The notes under the pieces: model-generated | Told to the model about the DNA's origin: nothing | The model's database searches: none | The model's input: only the letters and a program-made list of their open reading frames with translations | Part shown: positions 33,501-44,996 of the stretch, piece by piece | Layout of the letters: each line of letters opens with the position of its first letter | Position numbering within the stretch: the first letter of the stretch is position 1 | Translations under genes and position numbers: made by a program | NCBI GenBank assembly: GCA_964023205.1 | Contig: OZ026833.1 | Location: 42,687,137 to 42,751,136, forward strand | Reading direction: 5' to 3' | Origin: Lutraria lutraria | Taxonomy: Eukaryota; Mollusca; Bivalvia; Venerida; Mactridae | Length of the DNA stretch: 64,000 nucleotides

Positions 33501-36469
33501 AGATGTGATTGATGTGATTCAGTAATTTGTACATGTATGTTGTGCATTTCCACTATGATTTATTATTCAGTGAAATATCAGTGTAAATAAAACTCACACA
33601 ATTCTAACATGATGTACAGTTTCTTGACTGGTTATGCTTTTTTATTGATTCAGAAAAGAAAGCAGAGGAAGATGCTCTATTTGAAGCAGAAAGACAGAGA
33701 ATTGCTGAAGAAAAGAAGAAAAAGAAACACGACAAGAAGCAAGCTCAGAAAGCGAAGAAGCAGTCGTCGAGCCCTGAAAGACAACAGCCCGTAAAAACCA
33801 GTAAGTGGGCTCAGCTTTAGTCCAGTGTTTAATGACTGGACTTGTAGACAGTAGCCCGCCAAAACGGGTTTGAAACTCAATCTCCTGTCAATCTCAGCAA
33901 GTTATACCATACTGTGAAAATTTGACACAATGTAGATTTTCCTCTGTATGCCGAGAAGTGGCCTGCTTCTGTCGGATGGTAAGTTAGTACTGGTCTGCTC
34001 CTGTCGGATGGTAAGTTAGTACTGGCCTGCTCCTGTAAAATAGTAAGTTAGTACTGGCCTGCTCCTGTCGGATGGTAAGTTAGTACTGGCCTGCTCCTGT
34101 CAGATGGTAAGTTAGTACTGGCCTGCTCCTGTCGGATGGTAAGTTAGTACTGGCCTGCTCCTGTCAGATGGTAAGTTAGTACTGGCCTGCTCCTGTCGGA
34201 TGGTAAGTTAGTACTGGCCTGCTCCTGTCGGATGGTAAGTTAGTACTGGCCTGAATACAGCCCAGGAAAACCTGGTCAGGTTATCGACTGCCATATACAA
34301 CTGAAATATCGTTGAAAAACGTTTTACCTGCTGAATGGAAATGAGGTGTCATGGTTTATAACTGGAGCATGTTACTACTAATACATGTAGTCTTGTTTTC
34401 CTCCTAATCTCATACAGTTAATTTCTATTCATGTCCAGGACTTTGGACATAAAGATAAGTATGGTTTATCTGTGTTATTGATCTTGTTTAGATTAGTTTG
34501 TGTGTAATAACTAAAGTGTGATGTACATTATTTCATCTTTAATACTGAGGTAAGAAAACAACAATTAAATGGAAGTAAAAAGACTAATGACTATAGAGTA
34601 TAGGCATATGCTTGTACATATCTGTTGACAATGATACAGCTCATGCAACCTATGATGCAAGACAGCTGATGGTAATACTGATGATAATGAAGTACACAAC
34701 AGCCTCAGTAGGAGTTTTATCTTAAGTTTTCTTTTCTTCCAGATGAGCCAAAGCCAACTGGAAAGTCCAAGCAAAAGGCTAGCAAGAAAGGTAGGCTGAC
34801 AAAATGTTTATATCTACCGTTATTCATATTTAATAAATCAATGCACATGATGAGACAATTATGCCATGATTTTGTCTTTAGCTTTATACTCTATTGTTTG
34901 ATCTCTGTAAGATTATGGTGTTGACAGATTTGTATAAGATACATCAAATAATGCATTCCTTATGCTTAACTTATACAAGAAATTTTCAGACTGGCAAATT
35001 CAACATAAGTGACATAAGCTATTGTCACAGTTTAAGAAAAATATGTTTGTTTATTACCTAGGCTGTTAACAACCTTTTGTATACAAGTCTTGTATATTCA
35101 TGATATAAACTGACCATTATGCATGTATTGTTTAATTTCAGCTCCTAAACAAGGTGGATCTTGTTGCTTGAAGTTCATGTTGTCATTCTTCTTGCTTCTG
35201 GCTGTTGTGTTAGCAGCCATGTGCACCATACTTGTCTTCTGTCAAAATGATCCAAAACACAACTTCTGTGAGGTCATCAAATTTGAGACCAAGGTCGTAC
35301 CCTGGACGAAAGATAACGTCGTACCTTATATGGAGAAGGGTCAACAGATGGCTGTTGAGTTCAAATCTAAGGCTAAAACATATGCGAATGATGGCTTGGT
35401 CTGGGTGAAAAAAAATGCACCGATATATTTGAAATTTGTTGAAGAAAAATATAATGATGCAGCCGATTTCTGTGTAAAGCAATACAAATCATTTATTGGT
35501 GAGGAGGAACAGAAAGGCAGCAAATTAAAGCAAGAAAAACCTGTTGTAGTTACAACTCCTAAACCAACAACTACTACTACTACAACTCCTAAACCAACAA
35601 CTACTACCACTACAACTCCTAAACCAACCACTACTACAACAACAACTCCTAAACCAACCACTACTACAACAACAACTCCTAAACCAACCACTACTACAAC
35701 AACAACTCCTAAACCGACCACTACTACTACTACAACTCCTAAACCGACCACTACTACAACAACAACTCCTAAACCAACCACTACTACAACAACTCCTAAA
35801 CCGACCACTACTACAACAACAACTCCTAAACCAACCACTACTACAACAACAACTCCTAAACCAACAACTACTACCACTACAACTCCTAAACCTACCACTA
35901 CTACTACTACAACTCCTAAACCGACCACTACTACTACTACAACTCCTAAACCTACCACTACTACTACTACAACTCCTAAACCGACTACTACTACAACAAC
36001 AACTCCTAAACCAACCACTACTACTACTACAACTCCTAAACCTACTACTACTACAACAACAACTCCTAAACCGACCACTACTACCACTACAACTCCTAAA
36101 CCTACTACTACTACAACAACAACTCCTAAACCGACCACTACTACCACTACAACTCCTAAACCGACCACTACTACAACAACAACTCCTAAACCGACCACTA
36201 CAACAACAACAACTCCTAAACCAACCACTACTACAACAACAACTCCTAAACCGACCACTACTACAACAACAACTCCTAAACCAACCACTACTACCACACA
36301 GAAACCATCTACTACGGAAGCTGCTAAAAATGTGAAAGAAGACAATGCATCATCCAAGAAAACTGAAACTCAGGAAAATGAAGAGGTTGTGAAAGGTGGA
36401 AAAAGAGAACAAGCTAATGTAAATAAAGATGAAAAAGTTGTCAAAGCTGGCAAACAAAATAAGAATTAA
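27585..36469 (+). CDS. LRRC59: LRRC59, ER-membrane leucine-rich repeat protein with expanded Thr-rich tail
   Basis: Seven exons join in frame: 27585-27680, 29619-29678, 29971-30234, 32337-32409, 33654-33800, 34743-34790 and 35142-36469 (TAA), giving 671 residues; human is 307. The N-terminus [18 protein letters not shown] is close to the human protein. Leucine-rich repeats follow ([48 protein letters not shown]) with the capping [14 protein letters not shown]. Residues 141-230 are a Lys/Glu-rich coiled coil. One membrane segment spans about 240-262 ([20 protein letters not shown]). Vertebrate LRRC59 has a cytosolic N-terminus and a short luminal tail. Here residues 263-366 are followed by about 25 tandem TPKP-(T)n units (367-613) and a charged tail. 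LRRC59 is linked to ribosome binding and nuclear import of FGF1. An in-frame upstream ATG (27471) exists, but family alignment favours 27585. Confidence 0.95.
28156..28400 (+). repeat. 245-bp direct repeat, copy 1 (LRRC59 intron 1)
   Basis: It begins TTATGGCCAGCAAGTGGTTG and ends GGTCATAGAAACCGCC. It is almost identical to 28727-28970, with a few indels and substitutions. The 326 bp between the copies are unique and include TGTGCGCATGCGCA. The minus strand of copy 2 is open for 92 codons, without a recognised family. The layout recalls a short LTR-like or duplicated element. Confidence 0.85.
28727..28970 (+). repeat. 245-bp direct repeat, copy 2 (LRRC59 intron 1)
   Basis: Second copy of the repeat at 28156-28400. 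High identity implies a recent event. After it the sequence diverges at ACAAAATAAAGGCC, while copy 1 continues AATAATCATTG. Confidence 0.85.
30336..30637 (+). mobile_element. Hairpin-ended element (CCCCCGCAAACAAAG family), copy 1
   Basis: It begins with a hairpin, CCCCCGCAAACAAAGTTTGT then GCGGGG, followed by TATATTGGAGTCACACTGTC and GGTCGGTCG runs. The body (TGTGGAGCGAACTTCTTCC, TTTAAGCGATGGCGATGAAA, CTTGAAGCATGTTATCACCA) corresponds to the minus strand of 58942-59386. It ends near CTCTGTGACAGCTCT. It lies in LRRC59 intron 3. Confidence 0.7.
30747..31891 (+). mobile_element. Pearl-like element, type A core, long copy
   Basis: The left hairpin AGCTCATCTGATTCATCAGG then TGAGCTTTTAGGATCGG opens the element. 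It closes with CTCAGGTGAGCGATAAAGGG then CCAATGTGGCCCTCTTGTTT. The core has about five units; GAGTTATGGGCCCTTGA-type starts lie at about 30938, 31098, 31259, 31420 and 31581 (period 160-161 bp), and a shortened unit follows at 31701. It is the best-preserved type A copy. It fills most of LRRC59 intron 3. Confidence 0.85.
32105..32275 (+). mobile_element. MITE of the GGAATCATTAA/ATACAGTA family, copy 2
   Basis: It shares GCCTTATCTCTTGCATTTAA, AAATCCCCACAAATTTAAAT, GTGTCCCCATGAAACAGCCA, AAAAATTGAGCCCAACGAA and the right end GAAAATACAGTAT with 17824-18030. The left part is shortened. It ends 60 bp before LRRC59 exon 4. Confidence 0.65.
33230..33252 (+). repeat. (TTTG)n microsatellite
   Basis: About five TTTG units in LRRC59 intron 4. 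It has no other visible role. Confidence 0.7.
33961..34253 (+). repeat. 32-bp minisatellite with GGTAAGT in each unit (LRRC59 intron 5)
   Basis: Nine units of GCCTGCTCCTGTCGGATGGT plus AAGTTAGTACTG. Eight contain ATGGTAAGTTAG and one ATAGTAAGTTAG; all of these fit the animal 5' splice-site consensus GTAAGT. The array starts 160 bp downstream of the true donor of exon 5 (33801, GTAAGT). Differences between units are single bases (TCGGATGG/TCAGATGG). Confidence 0.9.
35552..36300 (+). repeat. LRRC59: 30-bp coding repeat encoding TPKP-(T)n, 25 units
   Basis: ACAACTCCTAAACC recurs 25 times every 30 bp inside LRRC59 exon 7; one unit is 27 bp, an in-frame loss of one Thr codon. The encoded decapeptide is [10 protein letters not shown]. 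Unit-to-unit differences are at third positions (CCA/CCG/CCT; ACA/ACT/ACC) and are all synonymous as far as I can read. The antisense frame (poly Val-Gly-Leu) is open for the same reason but has no support as a gene. Confidence 0.95.
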
Positions 36470-39400
36470 AACATAATGTAGTTTAAGCTGACAATTAATT
36501 GTTATTTAATTGAAAGTTATGTTTCCGCAGTAAGTGCTGTGAGTCAGATATTATCTGAATCTCGGAGTGGATTTCATTGTAATATGATTAAGATGCAGTG
36601 CCTATTTACAGTGCCGAATGATATTAGATCATGGTTAAAGAATACATTAGTCCCATAGGGGTATGTAAAAACGTTTTTGCTCACCCCCACCTTCACCCTA
36701 AAAGCTTCATATTGGTGAGATAGAAGGATTGCTTTTGAAATATTGTTCACAGTTGTATGATCTATAGGATTTGTATTATTTGTCTATAGATACATTTCCA
36801 GTAGGCAAGCACTAGATTGGTATCAATGAATTTTGAGATTATGTCAAAATGAAATGTTCCTTCAACTCCTATGATCTCCTCTTCTGTGTACCATAACAAT
36901 TGTATACTTAAATAACCAGTATTTATTCAATGTTTGTTCTGGAGTCTTGTACAAAGATGTTGAAAGAAATGGTTTGTACGGTCCATAGTGTAAGTTTGTT
37001 GAAAGCAATACTTTGTACTTTGCCCTGTGCACTTATTGAAGCAATATTTTATACTACACTCGTTGTGTATGATATTTTTGTTTTTAGAAAATGATATACA
37101 CTCGTAATCTGCTATTATATTAAATCTTTGGACAGGAATGCATGAAATGTTATGTGACTGTAAACTTATATATGTAGTGGCTGAAGCATTTTAGTGTGAT
37201 GCAACAATTCATGAATCACTGTAGCTTGGTTGTACTGCTGTAATATGAATGTTAGTGAATTACTGTATTATGGTAGTCAACATAAATGCAGTATACTTTA
37301 GGATGTAAGTTAAAAATGGTAGTTGAATTGAAAGGAAATAGGACTCAATTTAGCCTGTTTCCTACGAATAAATGATAAGTGTTTAAGATTATTTTTGTGA
37401 AGATGTAAATGTAAATTTTTCATCTCAGGGTCTGAACTTCCTGAATTATTCGTGTTAAAGAGAAAGTAAAACAAATTCAGAGAAAATCTGGACCCTATGT
37501 TGTACATGTATTTTAATTCATTGTATAATGACTATGCTGTTCTAAATTGTGTTTTGCTGAAAAAATGTAGTCTGCTTTACTTTATGACCAAAATAGATAT
37601 ATTATATTGTTAGACAGACATTTTATATATATGTAATTGTACACTTGATATATTAGATATTTTTGCAAGAATGTTATTTAGCCAGGTTGACTATTACATT
37701 GTTGTTGGATGTTCAGATGTTTGTGACTATTTTACTCTTCAGATTAACTTATATAATTTATCCGCCCAAAGAATAGAATTTAGCAAATTGGTAATCATTT
37801 TCTTGTGTTTTGTTCAATATTTTGCATTAGTAGTAGAGCAAACCCTTCTATTGAATCATGGATGTTTATTCTCCAGTATAGAAAGTGCTGTAAATGATGT
37901 CTTTTAAGTACTACCAAACCTGTGTTTAGTGGCCACTTGTAAATACCCCCCACCTGTGTGTGAATGATAGCCACTGTACTGTATAGCATGCATTGACTGA
38001 TATCAATGAACCTCTAAATAAGGACCACCTGTGTGTAAGGGGTCACATATTTCTTCCCTGCCTTTGATGGTCTTTGTTCGCAGGTTTTATTTGAGATGTT
38101 TATAATTCTGCTCTAGTCATGTAAACTCTTGGGTGCATAGATGAAATCAGATTTCCTAGGGAAATATGATGAATCAATATAACTTTACTTTTATCAAACT
38201 CTTTTTTAATTCTATTGTATTTTATGAATGTTTTTTTTTTAATTTTATTCTATCCAAAACAAGGTTGTAGATTATTATTTTAAACATTTATCAAAATTTT
38301 TCTTCAAGTCATCCTTTCATTTGAAGTCATAGGATTTTTGTGACATGTTTTAACATGAAATTGTTTAGCTAAAGAAAAATATAATTCATAGCAATTAGCT
38401 TGATTCAGACAATGTGTTTTCAATGAAAACTTATGAATAATAAAATAAGCTTTAAGACCCAGAGTTTAGAGTGAAAAATTGTATGAGAATTGTGATTTTT
38501 GTAGATTTTTGGTGACGGGAACAAATTGTAAAATTTTTTTATACGAATCAAACTTGTATATTGTGTGATTTTATTTTGATGGATTAGTGCAACATGGTTC
38601 TATCTGTCAAAGTATGTAAACAGCGGATAGTTGTATAATGCTATGATCTGTTTGAATGTTTTAAGCTTTTCAAAATATAGAAATATACACATTGCAATTA
38701 TGTTTGTTATGCATTGATATGTTAAGCATTTATATAATCTTTATAGATCTTTTATTTAAAGATAGCACTTTCAGTGTACTAACAATTGTCAACAGTATTT
38801 ATTCCCGGCCTTTTTACTAACTTTGTTTTCATTGACAAATGTATAACCAGCTATTTTTATTTAGTTATGTTCACCTTTAACTCATTGTTGTGATTGCTGA
38901 TATTCTCAGAGTTAATATATAATATAAACGCTGAAGATTTTTTTCTTTTCATTAATTAAGTAAAAAACTGTATACCAGTAAACATTAAACCAATAGATCT
39001 TATGTTGTTGCACCAGCTCTTTAGTTTCTTATTGTAGAATCAAAACTGCAAATTCATTTGGGTTGAATGATACCATGTATTCACACAAAAGGTGTTGAGA
39101 AAAAAATTGAATGTTTTTACATCTTCCTATCCTATAATGATATTGGTCAAGTAAGACTGCACAGGTTTACTTTTTATAGACCTTAACAGACCAAAAGGTA
39201 CTTCATTTATCTTTTGACATGGAAGTATTTTTTTTAATTTTCAATTTTTTATTAAAATAAATATCAGATTTCTTGATTTTTTCAAATAAAGGTACTAGCA
39301 TGTTTTTCTTGAAAAAAGATAATGTATTTTTCAAAATTACAATAAAATAAAATGTTTGTTCATTAAGTTTCTTGTAGCAGTGTGAAAATATATCCTGTTT

Positions 39401-39811
39401 GTCAGTTTGTTTGAATATGTAACAGTGTATAAAAGGAGCAAATCTTTAATTCCATAGATACTCAAGAGTTAGCTCTGTTTGAAATATATTTATGTTGTGA
39501 AGATGTTTTTTGAGGTAGTTGTATATCTGTGTATCTTACAACTAGTGGCATGAATGTATAAAAGTGAATATTGATGTGTATAGTCATTTCTATATGAGCG
39601 CTCAATATGTATGAGAAGATTGCAGTGGCAGCTTATCTGGACTTACTGATGACATTGAAATGTAAGACATTGATTTTTTTACTGTGAAAGTAAGAGAAAT
39701 TAAATGTATTATATATAAATAAGTTTGCCAGGACTCTCTCAGGATATTTGTTGCCTATAACATGTTACCCCTTTATTCCTGAACATAGTACATTTAAAAT
39801 TGAGTGTGAAT

Positions 39812-39899
39812 ACCAGTCTTTGAATCCAGCATTCTGATTGGTCACTTATGAATAAAATTTCAAAAACAACCAATCAGATGCTCCCAGGTACAGACTGGT
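39812..39899. mobile_element. 88-bp foldback element, ACCAGTCT ends
   Basis: Left arm ACCAGTCTTTGAATCCAGCA then TTCTGATTGGT faces right arm ACCAATCAGATGCT then CAGACTGGT. CCAAT-type motifs are formed by the arms (ATTGGT/ACCAAT). Confidence 0.7.
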
Positions 39900-41094
39900 G
39901 TTCTAGCTTAGGTTTTTAATGCTGGACTTTGTTTTGTTTTCCACCACTTAAAGAAATGCTTGTTAATGATTTAGTTTTAATCTTGTTCAAATTTAGACTT
40001 TTATTATATCAAGATCTTACCTACATGTATTAGACTTCAGCAATAAGATTTGTTATGCTTATTTTGTGTATAAAAGTACAGAATCAAACTAAAGTAAGTA
40101 AATTATCAAAGTGCTATATACTCCGTAATATACAGCAACATCAAATGAGTTTTTTACCTCCCACCTTCATAGATGTACATGTACATATGCTTGAACTTGT
40201 GATAATGACCTTGGTAAATTGTCTGTGAAAATTGATCAAGCACCATATATTATGAATATTTAACATCAAAGCTGACTGCTCAGTGAGGTCAATTTTTTCT
40301 TACATTTTTTAAACAGATTATTTAAGCACTTCGTTTTTGCACTATTTCAATCAGGACTGGACCAATATTAGGTAGAATATCGTTTATTGAGTATTTAGTT
40401 TAAATATTTTATAATAAAGACTTAATGCTGCATTTAGAAGTATTTTGGTGATTCTTAATATACAAATGTAGAGTTGGTTTGCAAAAATCCCCTGAAGTGG
40501 CTTTTATTGTTTTCAGGGCAAACAAAAATAAGAAAAAAATGCCAATACCTACCTACCGACAGTTAGGTTGCGTAATCGCGAAACATTTTCTTAGGATAGC
40601 CTTAATGTCATTCTTATTACATATCACTTTGTCCATTCTGTTGACTTACATAAGATTTATACTTGTATATTTGATGTTATGTTAACAACATAAATCTGTA
40701 TATAGGATCACATTGCTGTAGAATGCTTACCTAGTACTTACCCAGATTTTAATACCAAAAAAATTATTCTACTCATCGTCACAAACCTAAGTATAATCAT
40801 GGTATGAATTTATTCATCTACAGTATTTTATAGTGTAAAAAAAGTTGTCTATTTCCAATTATTTGAGGCTATCAATTTAGCGTAATCATACCTGGACCTG
40901 TGTCTTGTGATATTCTTAAAATCTTGTACTTATTAATATATCTACTTAATGTAGTCAAGATATTAAGATGACTTTTGGGGCATATATATCAGCCTTTAGA
41001 ATAATGGGGTCTGATTATCATTATATATTGAGGTGATCATGATTTGTAGTTAAATTTCCATTATTTTTCATCAAATTATCATTTTTAGTGCTGT

Positions 41095-41270
41095 GAAAGT
41101 GGCCACTTCAAAATAAAGGCCACCTTTTGAGTAATCATTCATATCTAAACCATTATTGATTATTCAGAACAAAATGGCCACTAAATAAAGGCTATCTGTC
41201 AATATAGGCCACGTCTTTGAGGATCTTTCAAAAGGGTAGCCCTTGTTTGCAGGTTAGACTGTGTACTAAA
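41095..41270. mobile_element. MITE of the GGCCACC family, copy 3
   Basis: It contains GTGGCCACTTCAAAATAAAG, GATTATTCAGAACAAAATGG and, at the right end, TTGTTTGCAGGTTAGACTGT. The block order matches 23268-23461. Confidence 0.6.
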
Positions 41271-41645
41271 ACACGGAGCATTCTAAATGCAGAATACATG
41301 TACAGCTGAGTTTACACATTCAAGATACATGTCACTTTGTGTCTGGATTAATTAATGTTATTACACTACTGTATAATTTATGTACATACGTATGTATTGG
41401 TTGATGTTAGCTGTCAATATCAACTAAATGTCAGATATATTCATCATGTTTCACCTGATATTGTTAAAAGTTCTTCTCACAAATACTTGTAATAAATAGA
41501 ACACCAAAAACATCTGCATGTGTTCATTTTATTTTATTGTATTTTCAAGTTACGTTATAAAAATGTCTTTTTGTGTTGTGTTTTACTCCATTGATCCATC
41601 AGTACTTTGTACTAAGGTCAGTTGATAGACTGAAGCATTAACAAT

Positions 41646-41808
41646 TATTTGTTTCTGGTGACCCTATCTGACCTTATACAACCATAGACTTTATTGGACC
41701 CGAAGAATGGTAGATCTATTTTCTCACTAAGTATTTTACTTTTCCACATGAGGAAAAGTAGTCTCGACATACCTCCTATTTTTTAATGAGCATGTAACCA
41801 GAAACAAA
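41646..41808. mobile_element. TIR element, TTTGTTTCTGGT family, copy 2
   Basis: ATTTGTTTCTGGTGACC and GCATGTAACCAGAAACAAAC are inverted ends. The interior is partly shared with 15091-15277 and also has an inner pair (ACTTTTCC.. and GGAAAAGT). Confidence 0.6.
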
Positions 41809-42502
41809 CATATATTTTGGCCTGACCTACACCCCCGCATTTAGATAGTGAATAAAAACTTGGTCACATTGATTTATTATCATGGTTGAAGATACATGAT
41901 CGTAGATGGAATATCTTCTATAAAGTGCCGGAGTTCGATGAATGCTGCCGAGATCTAGAACCAGTGACTCCTCAATTAACACATATATGTACTTCGGAAC
42001 AAACATAGTGGTATAAAAATGCCTTTTCCACTAAGGGTACCGATTCCCTATTATGCATGTGTTGACAGACTGCCAAGTCGTAAAAGGCATACATACATAA
42101 TACACTATAAGATACAGGAATTGTATGCAACAGGTATTCAATACAAGAACAAGAATTACCTTCCCGTCTTAGACCTACACAATTATTGAGCTTGTCGTAT
42201 GTGCCCGAGGCTTGAGCAATGGTGAAACATTTCACAAAATAAGAGTATAATCACCATAGGCCGACTACCATACCAGCTGATGAAATCTTAATATGCAATT
42301 TATACTTTTTTTGTCTAGAATCATTTTCTTATCTATACATGAATGTATACAAATAGGCAGTCAACGTATTCAGTCCTGACTTCTATACCAGTACTAACCT
42401 TGTTCCCTGCAAGTAACTGTCAACTTCTCACAGTCGGATGTATGATCTGGATGAAATCTTTACATGATATTTATACTTAAACAGATGTTTTTTGTTTAGA
42501 AT

Positions 42503-42706
42503 GACTGTATTTTCATTTATTTTCGTTGGGCTCATTTTTTTTCTAAAATGGCAATTTCATGGGGACATAAATTTGTGGATTTTGATTTTTGAAAAAAAGC
42601 CTTATCTCTGCATTTAAATTCGTGGAGATTTCCTTTCATGGATAAGCCGACCCATGAAATCCACGAAATTAAATCCCCAACAGAATTAATGATTCCACAG
42701 TATTTT
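42503..42706 (-). mobile_element. MITE of the GGAATCATTAA/ATACAGTA family, copy 3
   Basis: In minus orientation it starts ACTGTGGAATCATTAATTCT and ends AATACAGTCA, and keeps the internal hairpin GTGGATTTCATGGG / CCATGAAAGG. This copy is near full length. Confidence 0.7.
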
Positions 42707-42974
42707 CTTATCTATACATGAATGTATACAGATAGGCAATCAATGTAATCAGTTGTCCCGACTCGTACCAGTACTAACCATGTTCCATGCAAGTAACTAC
42801 CAACTCCTCACTGTCAGATGTATGATCTGGACACAATGTCTTCAACCAAGAGCCACAGAAAACATGAGCAATACTCGGGCTTCAAACTTGCTAACCTAAG
42901 GTCTGTAAACTTAACACAACCTATTGAGTTAAGCTGTCTGATGTTTCGGAGGGTTTAATGCCATTTTTCAGTGA

Positions 42975-43195
42975 TATTCATTTATACAAGGCAGCCGGTT
43001 CACCTAACCAGATTTCCTGGACTGTATTCTAACCAGTACTAAATTTCGCTTCCACAAATTGTCGGCAAATTCTCCAGATATGGAGGAAGATGAACATATT
43101 TTGTTATATTTTTATAGAAAGGTTTGACCTGCTGTGACAGAGAAACAAACCCGGATCGACAGGTTACAAGTCCAGCGCAAAAGCTACTGGACTAT
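42975..43195 (-). mobile_element. tRNA-derived SINE (second family), copy 2
   Basis: On the minus strand the head is GAGGCCATAGTCCAGTAGCT, the anticodon loop CTTGTAA and the B-box CGGGTTTGTTTC. It is followed by CCTCCATATCTGGAGAATTT and GAACCGGCTGCC. It is more diverged than the copy at 1640-1835 but has the same order. Confidence 0.65.
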
Positions 43196-43339
43196 GGCCT
43201 CAGGCAGGTGAACTGACTCGACAGATACAGTCAGCTATACTGGTTTCTTTCACAGAACATGACATTTAGGCAAATAGTAAAAGGCGGAGAAAAGTGAAAA
43301 AGAACAATGATGCTACATTTTTTTACAATTTTTTTGGCT

Positions 43340-43345
43340 TTTATT
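43340..43345 (-). terminator. Possible poly(A) signal of the THOC2-like gene
   Basis: It reads AATAAA on the minus strand, about 1.65 kb after the stop codon at 44997. The sequence between contains a MITE (43869-43947) and no coding pattern. Confidence 0.3.
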
Positions 43346-43868
43346 TCAATAATGTATAAAGAATTACTCGTTAAACCCTGAACTTATAGTCATCTCTATG
43401 CAGTGATTGATCTATAACATGAAGGAAACAAAATAATGGGTGGATGAGAAAGAAATGGTAAAATCTCATTACTTAACATAAAGACTGAATTCTGATAGAC
43501 TGCCATTGGATATAATTATCAACATCCAACAGAAACTCATTTAGTTGCCATAGAAATATATCAATACAGACTGGTCACCATGATACCAGAAAATGGTACA
43601 TTAGACTGATTCACTTGATACTATTTTTTATACCATTGAAGCTTTTTTGGAACAAAACATCAGTATTACAGAAATAATTAAAATAATGTACCTTTGCTGA
43701 GAGATGCAGTTTGAGATTATAACACCTGGGCGTGTGCATTTAATAATCACATACATAAAATAACATAAAAGTTAAATAACTCATCATTAGTCTCAATGGT
43801 ACAACAATAACTTAGTAATAATCAAGTACAATGTATTCAAATAAAACAAAAATAAAAGGAACTGTATT

Positions 43869-43947
43869 TCGAGGGCTCAACGCAACAGTGTCGTAACTCA
43901 TATTGAAATAAGAACAAGTTACGACAGTGTTGCGTTGATCCCTCGAT
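43869..43947. mobile_element. 84-bp near-palindromic MITE, copy 2
   Basis: TCGAGGGCTCAACGCAACAG faces CTGTTGCGTTGATCCCTCGA-like arms, with the spacer ACTCATATTGAAATAAGAAC. The spacer is the reverse complement of that at 2021-2104, so the two copies are in opposite orientation. Confidence 0.8.
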
Positions 43948-44996
43948 TTAATGGAATACATATATCTATGAAATTGTTGTTTAACAAGAGTGACGTCAGC
44001 TGTAACATGAAGTAGATGGACATATATGTATGCTCATATATACATGTATATATATAGCTCCCTGACAGTTCATTGTTCAATAATTGATGATGATGATGTC
44101 AATAAAACAATGTGACAGGATCTCTGTGAGTAAACCATGGAAATGCTTTTTGTTGATAGTTGATCTGTTACTATACGTCTAAAAGACATATCTAGCACAT
44201 TGAGAATTGTCCAATAAAATTGCTAACATCAAGATTTCTTCGGTCGTTTTCTGAACAAATAATTAAGGAAACGAATATCATACAGCAATCATGAATGGTT
44301 TTGTTTTTTGCCGTATTTTTCACTTGGGTTTAAAATTGCATCAACAAAATCATATGGCTACTTTTCTAGCTTAAAATGTGAAGACCCAAGGAAGAACCAT
44401 CAACCTATAAGCTGGCAGGACAGCTTCCTTACATATGAAGAGGGATGGTTAAGATGCACAGTGCTGAGGTCCTGGATCTGAGGTTATAAAACTTGCGATC
44501 AATCTCCAAACTCAAATCTCATATTTTGTAATTTGTTGTTTCTAAGTCAACAAGGATTGAATAAGTTAATAATAATCATACACTATCCTGTCCGCAAAAT
44601 TGATCTAAATGTGTATTTAAACGATAAACAGCGATATCTTTTCCATCAAAATACTTCGAAAATTTAATTGAGATTTGAGCTCTGAGTCTATTCTCAAGTT
44701 TTATAACCTCGGGCCCTGATGATTACTAGATCTAGAGATCATAATCTGATGACTACAGAGGCTCCCCTCAATCATGACATGTTATACTGTAATTATTAAT
44801 CTATGTTACTATTTACTCACCAATTTCAACTCACAGTGAAGTATGAACAAAGGGTGTGGAAGACAGCTAAATTTTCAATACTTCTGTCTTACATAATTCA
44901 CAATTTTAGTACAACTTGCTTTCTCTTTCATTTTTTCTTTTGAAACGTTTTTTCCTTCATATAAATTATTATATACATTTTTTTCTTGATTTTTTT

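Larger units (their letters stand above)
36470..41500 (+). other. AT-rich region after LRRC59: 3' UTR and intergenic DNA
   Basis: No coding pattern is seen over 5 kb. Several AATAAA signals occur (for example near 37367, 38440, 40390 and 41490), so the LRRC59 transcript end is open. The region contains one foldback element (39812-39899) and a GGCCACC-type MITE (41095-41270). The small open frames are not supported. Confidence 0.5.

Noticed and set aside
35341..36357. 338-codon minus-strand frame of Val-Gly-Leu repeats
   Set aside because: It is the antisense of the LRRC59 Thr-Pro-Lys-Pro repeat; it stays open only because the 30-bp unit has no stop on either strand.
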